The position numbers and the translations under genes were made by a program. From NCBI GenBank assembly GCA_044371675.1, contig JBILTF010000001.1, positions 18,419 through 82,418 on the forward strand: a stretch of DNA of 64,000 nucleotides, written 5' to 3'. The notes under the pieces are model-generated. The model saw only the letters and a program-made list of their open reading frames with translations. It did no database searches and was not told the DNA's origin. This DNA is from CAIZGX01 sp044371675. Its GTDB lineage: Bacteria; Bacteroidota; Bacteroidia; Flavobacteriales_D; Sanyastnellaceae. This document shows, in pieces, positions 52,089 to 60,026 of the stretch. Each line of letters begins with the position of its first letter. Position 1 is the stretch's first letter.

Positions 52089-53396
52089 ATGTCGGCTTTT
52101 GAAATTGTAGGAGGTAATGCCTTAAAAGGAACTGTAATTCCGCAAGGCGCGAAGAACGAGGCGTTACAGATAATATCTGCTGTTCTGCTTACTGCAGAGC
52201 CAGTTATTATTCGCAATATTCCCGAAATCATTGACGTGTTGAAGCTGATCGATTTGCTTCAAGACATTGGAGTGAAGGTGGAAAAGTTGGCGAAAGGCGA
52301 ATTCAAATTCACCGCCGACGATGTGAATCTTGAATATTTAACTACCGAAGATTACAAGAAGAAGGCGGCCGCCCTGCGCGGTTCGATCATGTTAGTAGGT
52401 CCTATGCTTGGAAGATTTGGGCAAGGGTATATACCGAAACCAGGCGGAGATAAAATCGGAAGACGACGTCTGGATACACACTTCACAGGTTTTCAAAATT
52501 TGGGTGCGACGTTCAATTACGATGCGGTGAATTACTTTTATAGTGTAACTGCTCCGCGCTTGAAGGGCGCATACATGTTGTTGGATGAAGCTTCAGTGAC
52601 GGGAACAGCAAACATTGTTATGGCTGCAGCTTTGGCAGAGGGAACTACATCGATATACAACGCCGCTTGCGAACCTTATTTGCAGCAGTTGTGCAAGATG
52701 ATCAATCGAATGGGCGGAAAAATCTCGGGTATTGGTTCGAATTTACTCATCATTGAAGGGGTTGAGAAACTAGGAGGAACCGAGCACAGATGTCTTCCAG
52801 ATATGATTGAAATAGGTTCTTTCATTGGAATGGCTGCCATGACGAAAGGAGATATTTTGATCAAAGACGTTTCATACAACGATTTGGGAATTATACCTGA
52901 AATGTTCCGTCGCATGGGAATTCAAGTCAATCTTGTGAATGGAGATGATCTTCATATTCCGGCTCAAGATTCTTATGAGATTGATACATTCATCGATGGT
53001 TCAATCATGACCATAAGCGATGCGCCATGGCCGGGATTCACGCCTGACTTAATCTCTATCGCTCTGGTCACAGCGACTCAAGCGAGAGGTTCTGTTCTTA
53101 TTCATCAGAAAATGTTCGAAAGCCGTTTGTTCTTCGTGGACAAGCTCATTGATATGGGAGCGCAAATTATTTTGTGCGATCCCCACAGAGCGACTGTCAT
53201 TGGTTTAGATCGCAAGTCTTCATTGAAAGGCGTAACTATGTCTTCTCCGGATATTCGTGCCGGTGTTTCCCTGCTCATTGCGGCTTTGAGCGCGAAAGGA
53301 AAGTCTACTATTCAGAACATTGAGCAGATCGATCGCGGTTATCAAGATATTGAAGCACGTCTTCAAGTATTGGGAGCCGACATCAGAAGAGTGTAA
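52089..53396 (+). CDS. murA: UDP-N-acetylglucosamine 1-carboxyvinyltransferase (Asp in place of fosfomycin-target Cys)
   Basis: A 435-residue enzyme of the first committed step of peptidoglycan synthesis. Family blocks are GTVIPQGAKNEALQIISAVLL, AALRGSIMLVGPMLGRFG and TPDLISIALVTATQARG. The active-site loop reads YIPKPGGDKIGRRRLDTHF, with Asp121 (codon 52449-52451) where enterobacterial MurA has the Cys that fosfomycin alkylates. Asp variants are known in other bacteria and confer intrinsic fosfomycin insensitivity. The residue is certain; resistance is inferred. It has its own promoter, divergent from the SGNH gene. Confidence 0.96.
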   Translation: MSAFEIVGGNALKGTVIPQGAKNEALQIISAVLLTAEPVIIRNIPEIIDVLKLIDLLQDIGVKVEKLAKGEFKFTADDVNLEYLTTEDYKKKAAALRGSIMLVGPMLGRFGQGYIPKPGGDKIGRRRLDTHFTGFQNLGATFNYDAVNYFYSVTAPRLKGAYMLLDEASVTGTANIVMAAALAEGTTSIYNAACEPYLQQLCKMINRMGGKISGIGSNLLIIEGVEKLGGTEHRCLPDMIEIGSFIGMAAMTKGDILIKDVSYNDLGIIPEMFRRMGIQVNLVNGDDLHIPAQDSYEIDTFIDGSIMTISDAPWPGFTPDLISIALVTATQARGSVLIHQKMFESRLFFVDKLIDMGAQIILCDPHRATVIGLDRKSSLKGVTMSSPDIRAGVSLLIAALSAKGKSTIQNIEQIDRGYQDIEARLQVLGADIRRV

Positions 53397-53421
53397 AAAA
53401 CTCTTTGGCAAGAACTTTGGC

Positions 53422-53449
53422 TTGAGTGAGAAATACTGTTTTATATTTG
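53422..53449 (+). promoter_or_regulatory. Promoter of the thioredoxin-fold gene
   Basis: TTG (53422-53424), a 17-base spacer, then TATATTTG (53442-53449), a full consensus match. Start sites before about 53455 are excluded, so the ATG at 53467 is preferred. Confidence 0.6.
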
Positions 53450-53466
53450 AAATGAATTCAATAATT

Positions 53467-54024
53467 ATGAAAAAAAACCTTGTCCCTTTCACTTTGCTTC
53501 TCGCAGTAGCAGTGATGTTCAGTTTTACTTCGGTAAACGATAAAAATGCAGTTCCAACAACTGCGAAAATTGGTTTGGAAATCGGCGACGAAGCTCCAAA
53601 CATTATTATGAAAGGAGTTGACGGAAAGGAATTGAAACTTTCTTCGCTTCGTGGGAAATTGGTCTTAATCGATTTCTGGGCTTCATGGTGCGGACCTTGC
53701 CGTAGAGAAAACCCGAATGTTGTTGCGGCTTACAACAAATACAGTAAAGCTAAATTCAAAACAGCAAAAGGATTTGAAATTTTTTCTGTGAGTTTCGATC
53801 AGAACAAGACTGCTTGGGAGGAAGCTATTGCAAAAGACGGATTGTTGTGGAAGAACCATGTGTGTGATATGAAAGGCTGGGCCAATGCTGCCGGACAGCT
53901 TTATGGGATTTCAAGTATTCCCTCAAGTGTATTGATAGATGAAAACGGAATTATTGTCGCGAAGAACCTTCGCGGACCTTCTTTAGATATGGAATTGGAC
54001 AAGTACGTTTCTTCGTTCAATTGA
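53467..54024 (+). CDS. TlpA/ResA-like exported thioredoxin-fold protein
   Basis: A 185-residue protein starting at 53467; in-frame upstream codons at 53320 and 53452 precede the promoter's expected start point. The hydrophobic N-terminus (KKNLVPFTLLLAVAVMFSF) is a signal peptide or anchor. The thioredoxin fold has the active site C75-G-P-C78 (FWASWCGPCRRENPNVV), a GDEAPNI entry and a SSIPSSVLIDENG cis-Pro loop. It probably reduces disulfides outside the cytoplasm; the partner is unknown. A strong terminator follows. Confidence 0.88.
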   Translation: MKKNLVPFTLLLAVAVMFSFTSVNDKNAVPTTAKIGLEIGDEAPNIIMKGVDGKELKLSSLRGKLVLIDFWASWCGPCRRENPNVVAAYNKYSKAKFKTAKGFEIFSVSFDQNKTAWEEAIAKDGLLWKNHVCDMKGWANAAGQLYGISSIPSSVLIDENGIIVAKNLRGPSLDMELDKYVSSFN

Positions 54025-54047
54025 TCTAACGATATAAGTTATCTTTG
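54021..54047 (+). promoter_or_regulatory. Candidate grpE-dnaJ promoter embedded in a terminator
   Basis: TTG (54021-54023), a 16-base spacer, then TATCTTTG (54040-54047), a full consensus match, ending exactly where the terminator stem begins. RNA would start inside the stem's first arm. Confidence 0.5.
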
Positions 54048-54080
54048 CGGGCCGAATCACATTCGGCCCGTTTTGTTTTC
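54048..54080 (+). terminator. Terminator after the thioredoxin-fold gene
   Basis: A perfect 10-bp GC-rich stem CGGGCCGAAT/ATTCGGCCCG with a 3-base loop is followed by TTTTGTTTTC. Confidence 0.88.
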
Positions 54081-54149
54081 TGACAGCCTGTCGCTCTTTT
54101 TGGCTTGGCTCAACGATTGTCAAATGGGTTTTATATTAAATTTTGAGAT

Positions 54150-54701
54150 ATGACAGAAGAATTGAATGACAATCAGTCACAAGAATTGGAAAATAACGAA
54201 GTGAACGAGACTCCTCTTGAGGAGACTGCAGCAGAGGCAACCTCGGAGAGCCCGGCTGAACCAACAGCAGAGCAAGTAACGGCAGAATGGAAAGACAAAT
54301 ACCTGCGCCTAACTGCTGATTTTGATAATTTCAGAAAACAGAAGAATCGTGAACGAATTGAATTGTTAAGCAATGCTTCACGAGATGTGATTAGCGGTTT
54401 GCTTCCGGTTTTAGATGTGTTCGAATTGGCCATGAAGGCGAATGAGACAAGCGAGGATATGACTGCAGTTAAGGAAGGTTTTGCATTAATTTACGGAAAG
54501 CTTGTTGGTGAATTGGAGAAGAAAGGATTGAAGCCTATGGAAAGCAACGGTCTTCCTTTCAACGTAGATTTTCATGAGGCAATTACCGAGTTTCCTGCTC
54601 CTACAGATGAGCAAAAGAACACAGTAATAGATACCATGGAGAAGGGTTATTTGTTAAACGATAATGTAATACGCTACGCCAAAGTAGTGGTTGGAAAATA
54701 A
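54150..54701 (+). CDS. grpE: Nucleotide exchange factor GrpE
   Basis: A 183-residue cochaperone releasing ADP from DnaK. The N-terminus is acidic and disordered (about 1-45), followed by a long coiled coil starting WKDKYLRLTADFDNFRKQKNRER and a C-terminal beta domain (MESNGLPFNVDFHEAITEFPA, GYLLNDNVIRYAKVVVG). It directly precedes dnaJ (2-base gap). dnaK is not in the window. A weaker promoter-like run (TAAATTTTG) lies just before the ATG. Confidence 0.96.
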   Translation: MTEELNDNQSQELENNEVNETPLEETAAEATSESPAEPTAEQVTAEWKDKYLRLTADFDNFRKQKNRERIELLSNASRDVISGLLPVLDVFELAMKANETSEDMTAVKEGFALIYGKLVGELEKKGLKPMESNGLPFNVDFHEAITEFPAPTDEQKNTVIDTMEKGYLLNDNVIRYAKVVVGK

Positions 54702-54703
54702 TT

Positions 54704-55813
54704 ATGGCTAAGAAAGATTTCTACGACGTATTGGGTATTGCACGAAGTGCGAATGAGGCTGATATTAAAAAGGCCTATCGCAAATTGGCTATTCAATTCC
54801 ACCCCGATAAAAATCCTGACGATAGTTCGGCGGAAGAGAAATTCAAAGAAGCTGCCGAGGCTTATGAGGTGTTAAGTGATAATCAAAAGCGTCAGCGCTA
54901 TGATCAGTTCGGTCATGCCGGAATGGGCGGAGGTGGAGGCGGACAAGGCTATGGCGGAGGAATGAATATGGACGATATCTTCTCTCAATTTGGAGATATT
55001 TTCGGGGGATTTGGGGGAGGCGGAGGAAGTAGATCAAGTTCAAGAAGAGTGAAAGGAAGTAACCTGCGCATTCGTGTTAAATTGAATTTGGAAGAAATTG
55101 CATTTGGAACAACTAAGAAGATTAAGGTCTTCAAAATGGCGAACGCCGATGGCGTAACCTACGATACCTGTTCTACTTGCGGAGGATCTGGTCAAATACG
55201 TCGCGTGCAACAAACCATTTTAGGTGCCATGCAAACCGCGGCCACTTGTCACGTTTGCAGCGGTGCAGGAAAATCAATTAAGGATCGTCCGAAAGACGCC
55301 GATGCATACGGACAGGTTCGCAAAGAAGAAACGGTGGAAATTAAAATTCCAGCGGGTGTTGGTGAAGGAATGACGTTGAATGTTTCTGGAAAAGGAAATG
55401 CCGGTCCGTTTGGCGGAGTGCCTGGCGATTTACTCGTTCAGATTGAAGAAGAGGAACACACTGAATTGAAACGCGATGGCGTTCACTTGTACTACGATTT
55501 GTATTTGAATTTCGTAGATGCCGCTATGGGAGCAAGCATTGAAATTCCTTTGGTGAAGGGCAAGGCTCAAATAAAAATAGAGCCGGGAACTCAAGCTGGA
55601 AAAATACTACGTTTGAAAGGAAAAGGAATACCAGATGTAAACGGATACGGTTCTGGAGATTTAATGGTGAACATCAATGTTTGGACACCCCAGAAACTTT
55701 CATCAGAAGAAAAGGAAATCTTAACGAAGCTTCGCGAGTCAGAAAATTTCAAGCCGAATCCTTCTGCTAAAGACAAGAGCTTTTTCCAACGTGTAAAAGA
55801 AATGTTTCAGTAA
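54704..55813 (+). CDS. dnaJ: Chaperone protein DnaJ with a reduced zinc domain
   Basis: A 369-residue Hsp40 cochaperone stimulating DnaK. The J domain has the HPD motif in AIQFHPDKNPDD, then a Gly-rich region (about 70-110). The zinc domain holds only two of the usual four CxxCxGxG motifs (CSTCGGSG near base 55169 and CHVCSGAG near 55246), so only one zinc site can form. I recall the same two-motif form in other Flavobacteriia, so it is probably clade-typical. The C-terminal peptide-binding domains are complete (EIKIPAGVGEGMTLNVSGKGNAG). Confidence 0.95.
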   Translation: MAKKDFYDVLGIARSANEADIKKAYRKLAIQFHPDKNPDDSSAEEKFKEAAEAYEVLSDNQKRQRYDQFGHAGMGGGGGGQGYGGGMNMDDIFSQFGDIFGGFGGGGGSRSSSRRVKGSNLRIRVKLNLEEIAFGTTKKIKVFKMANADGVTYDTCSTCGGSGQIRRVQQTILGAMQTAATCHVCSGAGKSIKDRPKDADAYGQVRKEETVEIKIPAGVGEGMTLNVSGKGNAGPFGGVPGDLLVQIEEEEHTELKRDGVHLYYDLYLNFVDAAMGASIEIPLVKGKAQIKIEPGTQAGKILRLKGKGIPDVNGYGSGDLMVNINVWTPQKLSSEEKEILTKLRESENFKPNPSAKDKSFFQRVKEMFQ

Positions 55814-55820
55814 TTAGGCA

Positions 55821-56606
55821 ATGGAGCAGGAAGAGGAAAAGACAGAATTTGCACGCTACTTCCTGCAAATAGCCTACGACGGAACCAACTATCACGGTTG
55901 GCAACGTCAACCGAATGCTCATTCGGTTCAAGAAGAATTAGAAAAAGCGTTATGCAAAATATTGCGTTTGCCGAAGGTGGTTACGCTCGGATGCGGCCGT
56001 ACAGATACGGGAGTGCATGCGAGCGATTTTTATCTTCATTTCGTTCCAGAAGTTCAAGATTTGAATGAAGAGGAAACGCTGTTTCGATTGCAGCAAGTTT
56101 TGCCAAAGGACATTGCAGCCTATAGACTTTTCAAGGTAAACAATCGGGCACATGCTCGCTTCGATGCGAATGAACGCTCTTACGAATATCGCATTGCGAA
56201 AAAGAAAGATCCGTTTCAACGCAATTATACATACTTCTACGGAAAAGAATTAAACGTAGAGGCCATGAACAACGCAGCTCGTTTAATGTTAGGTTCTCAT
56301 GATTTTGCTTGCTTCTGCAAATCGGGCGGAGGTCAAATGACAACGATGTGCGATGTGCGTGAAGCGAGATGGGAGGAGAAGGAAGGACTTTTGATTTTTC
56401 ACATTACCGCCGATCGATTCCTTCGGAATATGGTGCGCGCAGTGGTGGGAACACTGTTACAAGTGGGAAGAGGGGAAATGAATTTAGAAGAATTTCAAGA
56501 AGTGCTAAATAGCAAATCAAGAAACGAGGCAGGTGAAAGTGTTCGTCCGAATGGACTGTTTTTAACTCGAGTTATTTATCCGGAATCTACCTTCCGAACA
56601 AATTAG
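55821..56606 (+). CDS. truA: tRNA pseudouridine synthase A
   Basis: A 261-residue enzyme forming pseudouridine at positions 38-40 of the tRNA anticodon arm. The catalytic Asp62 is in LGCGRTDTGVHASDF, and further blocks are YDGTNYHGWQRQPNAHSVQEEL and RFLRNMVRAVVGTLLQVGRGE. The length is normal. It starts 7 bases after dnaJ and is followed by the ABC exporter 3 bases later. Confidence 0.95.
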   Translation: MEQEEEKTEFARYFLQIAYDGTNYHGWQRQPNAHSVQEELEKALCKILRLPKVVTLGCGRTDTGVHASDFYLHFVPEVQDLNEEETLFRLQQVLPKDIAAYRLFKVNNRAHARFDANERSYEYRIAKKKDPFQRNYTYFYGKELNVEAMNNAARLMLGSHDFACFCKSGGGQMTTMCDVREARWEEKEGLLIFHITADRFLRNMVRAVVGTLLQVGRGEMNLEEFQEVLNSKSRNEAGESVRPNGLFLTRVIYPESTFRTN

Positions 56607-56609
56607 AAT

Positions 56610-58352
56610 ATGGCAGCAGGGAAGGCGTTTGATTGGAAAATATTTGCTCGACTGTATCAATACAGCAAACCCTATCGCGGAGGTTTCGCGGTGACTTTGA
56701 TCTTGGTTCTTGTGCTTTCAGGTCTTACAGTGGTGCGTCCGGAACAAATGCGGAACATGCTAGATGTTGCAGTCCCAGGTGGTGATAGCAATCAAATACT
56801 GAATGTAGCCATTTGGTTTTTTGTTGTCCTTGCTATTGAAATTGCGCTTCAATACATTCAAACACTTGCTGCGAATAGCGTGGCGCAAAGCATTACCCTT
56901 GATATGCGCGAGAAGGTGTATGCCCAAGTGATTCGCTACAAATTGAATTACTTCGATAAGACTCCTGTCGGACAATTAGTAACGCGACACATTGGAGACA
57001 TTGATGGTATTGCGGAAGTGTTCAGTGTTGGTCTGCTCGATATTATTCGCGATACGCTGAAGTTGCTGGTGATCGTGGGTTTCATGTTTTTTCTCGATTG
57101 GAAGTTGACTTTGATTGTTATGCTACCGATTCCGATTTTACTATGGGCGACTCGGGTGTTTCAACAAGCCGTGAAGAAATCTTTTCAAGATGTTCGTAAC
57201 GAAGTGGCGCGCATGAATGTCTTCGTGCAAGAGCACGTAACTGGAATGAATATTGTTCAATTTTTCAATCGTCAGAAAATTGAAAACGAAAAATTCGTAG
57301 AAATCAATGCGCAGCAAAGAGATTCTCACATTCGTGGAATTTGGGCGTATTCGGTGTTCTTTCCTGTTGTTGAAATTCTTTCAGCACTTTCAGTTTCTCT
57401 TTTGCTTTGGTGGGGAGTGAAGTCGAGTTTGAATTTGGAAATGTCTCCAGGATTAATTTTGGAATTCAGCACGTTCATAGCCATGATGTATAGACCCATT
57501 CGTCAGATGGCAGATAACTTCAACGTACTGCAAATGGGGGTAGTGAACGCAGAGCGTGTATTTAAGTTGATGGACGAAGATCATTCTGAAGAAGATGCCC
57601 TTCACGAAGAAATGAAAGATGTCAATGGAAGAATTGAATTCCGCGATGTGAGTTTTCAGTATGTGGAAAATCAATCGGTGTTAACTCATTTCAACATGAC
57701 GATTGAAGCGGGAAAGAACGCGGCCATTGTAGGTTCTACGGGATCTGGAAAATCGACTTTGATTTCTTTGTTGAATCGGTTCTACGAAATAAGCGGCGGT
57801 GAAATTTTTATTGACGATGTAGAGCTATCGAAGCTACCCTTGATTACCCTTCGGAAAACAATTGGAGTTGTTCTTCAAGATGTTTTTCTTTTCAGCGATT
57901 CCATTCGAAACAATCTAACCTTATACAATACGGAAATTTCAGATGAGCGAATGATTGCTGCAGCCAAGATGGTGGGCGCTCATGAATTCATTTTAGCGCT
58001 TCCGGGCGGATATGATTTCGATGTGAAGGAAAGAGGAACATTGTTGAGCACAGGACAACGTCAGCTTTTGGCCTTCGTTCGCGTCTTCCTTCAAGATCCG
58101 AAAATTGTTATTCTCGACGAAGCGACTTCGAGCATCGACACCGAATCTGAATTACTGATTCAGCGAGCTACTGAGCTTCTCACAAAGGATAGAACATCGA
58201 TTGTTATTGCACACAGACTTTCAACCATTCAACAGGCAGACGTGATTTTTGTATTGGAAAAAGGAGAGATCATTGAACAAGGAAGTCATTCAGATTTGAT
58301 GACATTGAGCGGCCATTACCGTAACTTAGTGGAACTTCAATACAAGAAATAA
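56610..58352 (+). CDS. ABC exporter (fused permease and ATPase), MsbA-like
   Basis: A 580-residue half-transporter of the type I ABC exporter family, such as lipid or drug exporters. The six-helix membrane domain (about 20-310) contains DMREKVYAQVIRYKLNYFDKTPVGQLVTRHIGDID. The ATPase domain has Walker A GSTGSGKST, Q-loop VLQDVFLF, signature LSTGQRQLL (Gly-to-Thr change in LSGGQ), Walker B IVILDEATSSID and switch His in AHRLSTI. The substrate is unknown; lipid A/LPS core flipping is possible given LPS genes nearby. The last base overlaps the next start. Confidence 0.92.
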   Translation: MAAGKAFDWKIFARLYQYSKPYRGGFAVTLILVLVLSGLTVVRPEQMRNMLDVAVPGGDSNQILNVAIWFFVVLAIEIALQYIQTLAANSVAQSITLDMREKVYAQVIRYKLNYFDKTPVGQLVTRHIGDIDGIAEVFSVGLLDIIRDTLKLLVIVGFMFFLDWKLTLIVMLPIPILLWATRVFQQAVKKSFQDVRNEVARMNVFVQEHVTGMNIVQFFNRQKIENEKFVEINAQQRDSHIRGIWAYSVFFPVVEILSALSVSLLLWWGVKSSLNLEMSPGLILEFSTFIAMMYRPIRQMADNFNVLQMGVVNAERVFKLMDEDHSEEDALHEEMKDVNGRIEFRDVSFQYVENQSVLTHFNMTIEAGKNAAIVGSTGSGKSTLISLLNRFYEISGGEIFIDDVELSKLPLITLRKTIGVVLQDVFLFSDSIRNNLTLYNTEISDERMIAAAKMVGAHEFILALPGGYDFDVKERGTLLSTGQRQLLAFVRVFLQDPKIVILDEATSSIDTESELLIQRATELLTKDRTSIVIAHRLSTIQQADVIFVLEKGEIIEQGSHSDLMTLSGHYRNLVELQYKK

Positions 58353-58768
58353 TGACCAACGCAGAAAAGATTGTAGATCTAATGTTCACCAACGATGCGT
58401 TTAGCCAATGGATAGGCATTGAGCGTTTGCGCGTTGCTCCCGGAATTTGCGATTTGCGTATGACGGTTCGAAGTGAAATGTTAAATGGATTCGCAATTGC
58501 TCACGGTGGAATTTCGTATTCACTTGCAGATACCGCCTTGGCCTTTGCAAGCAATGCACACGGACTGAAATGTTATTCGGTGGAGACTTCTATTTCTCAT
58601 GTGAAGATGGTTGCGCAAGAAGATGTGCTAACAACTGTTGTTGAAGAGAAGAGTTTGTCGAACCGAATTGGTGTTTATCACATAACGGTCTTCAATCAAA
58701 ACAACGAAGCTGTGGCCTTTTTCAAGGGCACCGTTCATAGGTCTGAAAAATCTTGGGAAATCGCATAA
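58352..58768 (+). CDS. Hotdog-fold thioesterase (PaaI-like)
   Basis: A 138-residue hotdog-fold acyl-CoA thioesterase. The active-site block is FAIAHGGISYSLADTALAFASNAHG, with the HGG turn and Asp of the PaaI subgroup. The phenylacetate pathway is not evident nearby, so a general CoA-thioester proofreading role is the safer guess. Its start overlaps the ABC exporter stop by one base (TAATG). Confidence 0.88.
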   Translation: MTNAEKIVDLMFTNDAFSQWIGIERLRVAPGICDLRMTVRSEMLNGFAIAHGGISYSLADTALAFASNAHGLKCYSVETSISHVKMVAQEDVLTTVVEEKSLSNRIGVYHITVFNQNNEAVAFFKGTVHRSEKSWEIA

Positions 58769-58794
58769 TTTTCAAGGACTTTCTTTCTTAAATC

Positions 58795-58802
58795 GTAAAT
58801 TT
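58795..58802 (+). promoter_or_regulatory. -7 box 5 bases upstream of the aminotransferase gene
   Basis: TAAATTTG, a full TAnnTTTG match, ends five bases before the ATG at 58808, implying little or no 5' untranslated region. Confidence 0.5.
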
Positions 58803-58807
58803 GCACC

Positions 58808-60025
58808 ATGCAAGAAAATACGCGCGTGGGCAAGGTTTCCCACCTGTTAGAAAAACTGACTGAATCTGCAACGTTGGCCATGTCTCGTATGAGTCGTGAA
58901 TTGGCTGCAGAGGGGAAGCCTGTAGTTAACCTTTCTATTGGTGAACCCGATTTCAACACACCTGATTTTATTAAGGAAGCCGCTATTGCAGCTATTCACG
59001 CGAACGTAACGCATTACCCGCCTGTAAACGGATTCCTGGAATTGCGTCAAGCTATTTCAAACAAATTCAAACGCGATAACGGTCTTACTTATTCACCAGA
59101 ACAAGTAGTGGTGAGCACCGGAGCAAAGCAGAGTTTAGCAAATGCCATTTTAGCATTGGTGAATCCAGGCGACGAGGTAATTATGCCAAGTCCATATTGG
59201 GTAAGCTATTCTGAAATGGTAAAGATGGCAGGTGGAACCGTTGTTGAACTTCACACCGGTATTGAAAGTAATTTCAAGATTACTCCAGAAGAATTAAGCA
59301 ACGCAATTAACGATAGAACGAAGTTGATCATTTACAGTTCTCCGTGTAACCCAACGGGCTCAGTATACAGCAAAGAAGAACTTGAAGCATTGAGTAAAGT
59401 TATTCTTCAGCATGAAGGGGTTTATGTTATTAGCGATGAGATTTACGAGCTAATTAATTTTGTTGGAAAGACTTATTCCATTGGCGCTTGCGAAGGCATG
59501 TTAGATAGAACCATAACTGTGAATGGTGTGTCAAAAGCATTCGCAATGACGGGATGGAGATTGGGATACATTGGCGCTCCGATATGGATTGCTCAGGCCT
59601 GCAATAAAATGCAAGGACAAATTACTAGCGGTGCGAACACCATAGCGCAAATGGCTGCGAAAGCGGCGTTGGAAGCAGACCCTTCTGTGGTAAGCGAAAT
59701 GATAGAAGTGTTCAAGACGCGCAGAGATCGCGTGTATGAAGGACTTTCGAAAATACCTGGATTGAAGATTAATCTTCCTGAGGCGGCATTTTATTTTTAC
59801 ATAGACGTTACAGCTTTCTTCAACACGACAGATGGTACAACCGAAGTGAGAAATTCAGAAGACATGGCCATGTACTTGTTGCGCAAAGTGTATGTTGCAA
59901 CAGTTGCCGGAGATGCCTTTGGCGATTCGAATTGCATTCGAATTTCATATGCCACTTCCGAAGAGAATTTAGATCAAGCCGTTTCAAGAATGGCGCAAGC
60001 TTTATCAGAATTAAAACCGTTATAA
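58808..60025 (+). CDS. Class I/II PLP-dependent aminotransferase (aspartate aminotransferase-like)
   Basis: A 405-residue PLP enzyme. The N-terminus LTESATLAMSRMSRELAAEGKPV leads to LSIGEPDFNTPDFI, which fits subgroup I beta aspartate aminotransferases. The PLP lysine lies in NGVSKAFAMTGWRLGY, and the asparagine and tyrosine PLP contacts are in SSPCNPTGSVYS and SDEIYELI. It could accept several amino acids or act on a prephenate-like substrate. It is followed 1 base later by the heptose kinase gene. Confidence 0.92.
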   Translation: MQENTRVGKVSHLLEKLTESATLAMSRMSRELAAEGKPVVNLSIGEPDFNTPDFIKEAAIAAIHANVTHYPPVNGFLELRQAISNKFKRDNGLTYSPEQVVVSTGAKQSLANAILALVNPGDEVIMPSPYWVSYSEMVKMAGGTVVELHTGIESNFKITPEELSNAINDRTKLIIYSSPCNPTGSVYSKEELEALSKVILQHEGVYVISDEIYELINFVGKTYSIGACEGMLDRTITVNGVSKAFAMTGWRLGYIGAPIWIAQACNKMQGQITSGANTIAQMAAKAALEADPSVVSEMIEVFKTRRDRVYEGLSKIPGLKINLPEAAFYFYIDVTAFFNTTDGTTEVRNSEDMAMYLLRKVYVATVAGDAFGDSNCIRISYATSEENLDQAVSRMAQALSELKPL

Positions 60026-60026
60026 A

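Noticed and set aside
54129..54142. Alternative grpE promoter TAAATTTTG
   Set aside because: It has one T too many relative to the consensus; the match at 54040-54047 is exact. It remains possible but unproven.
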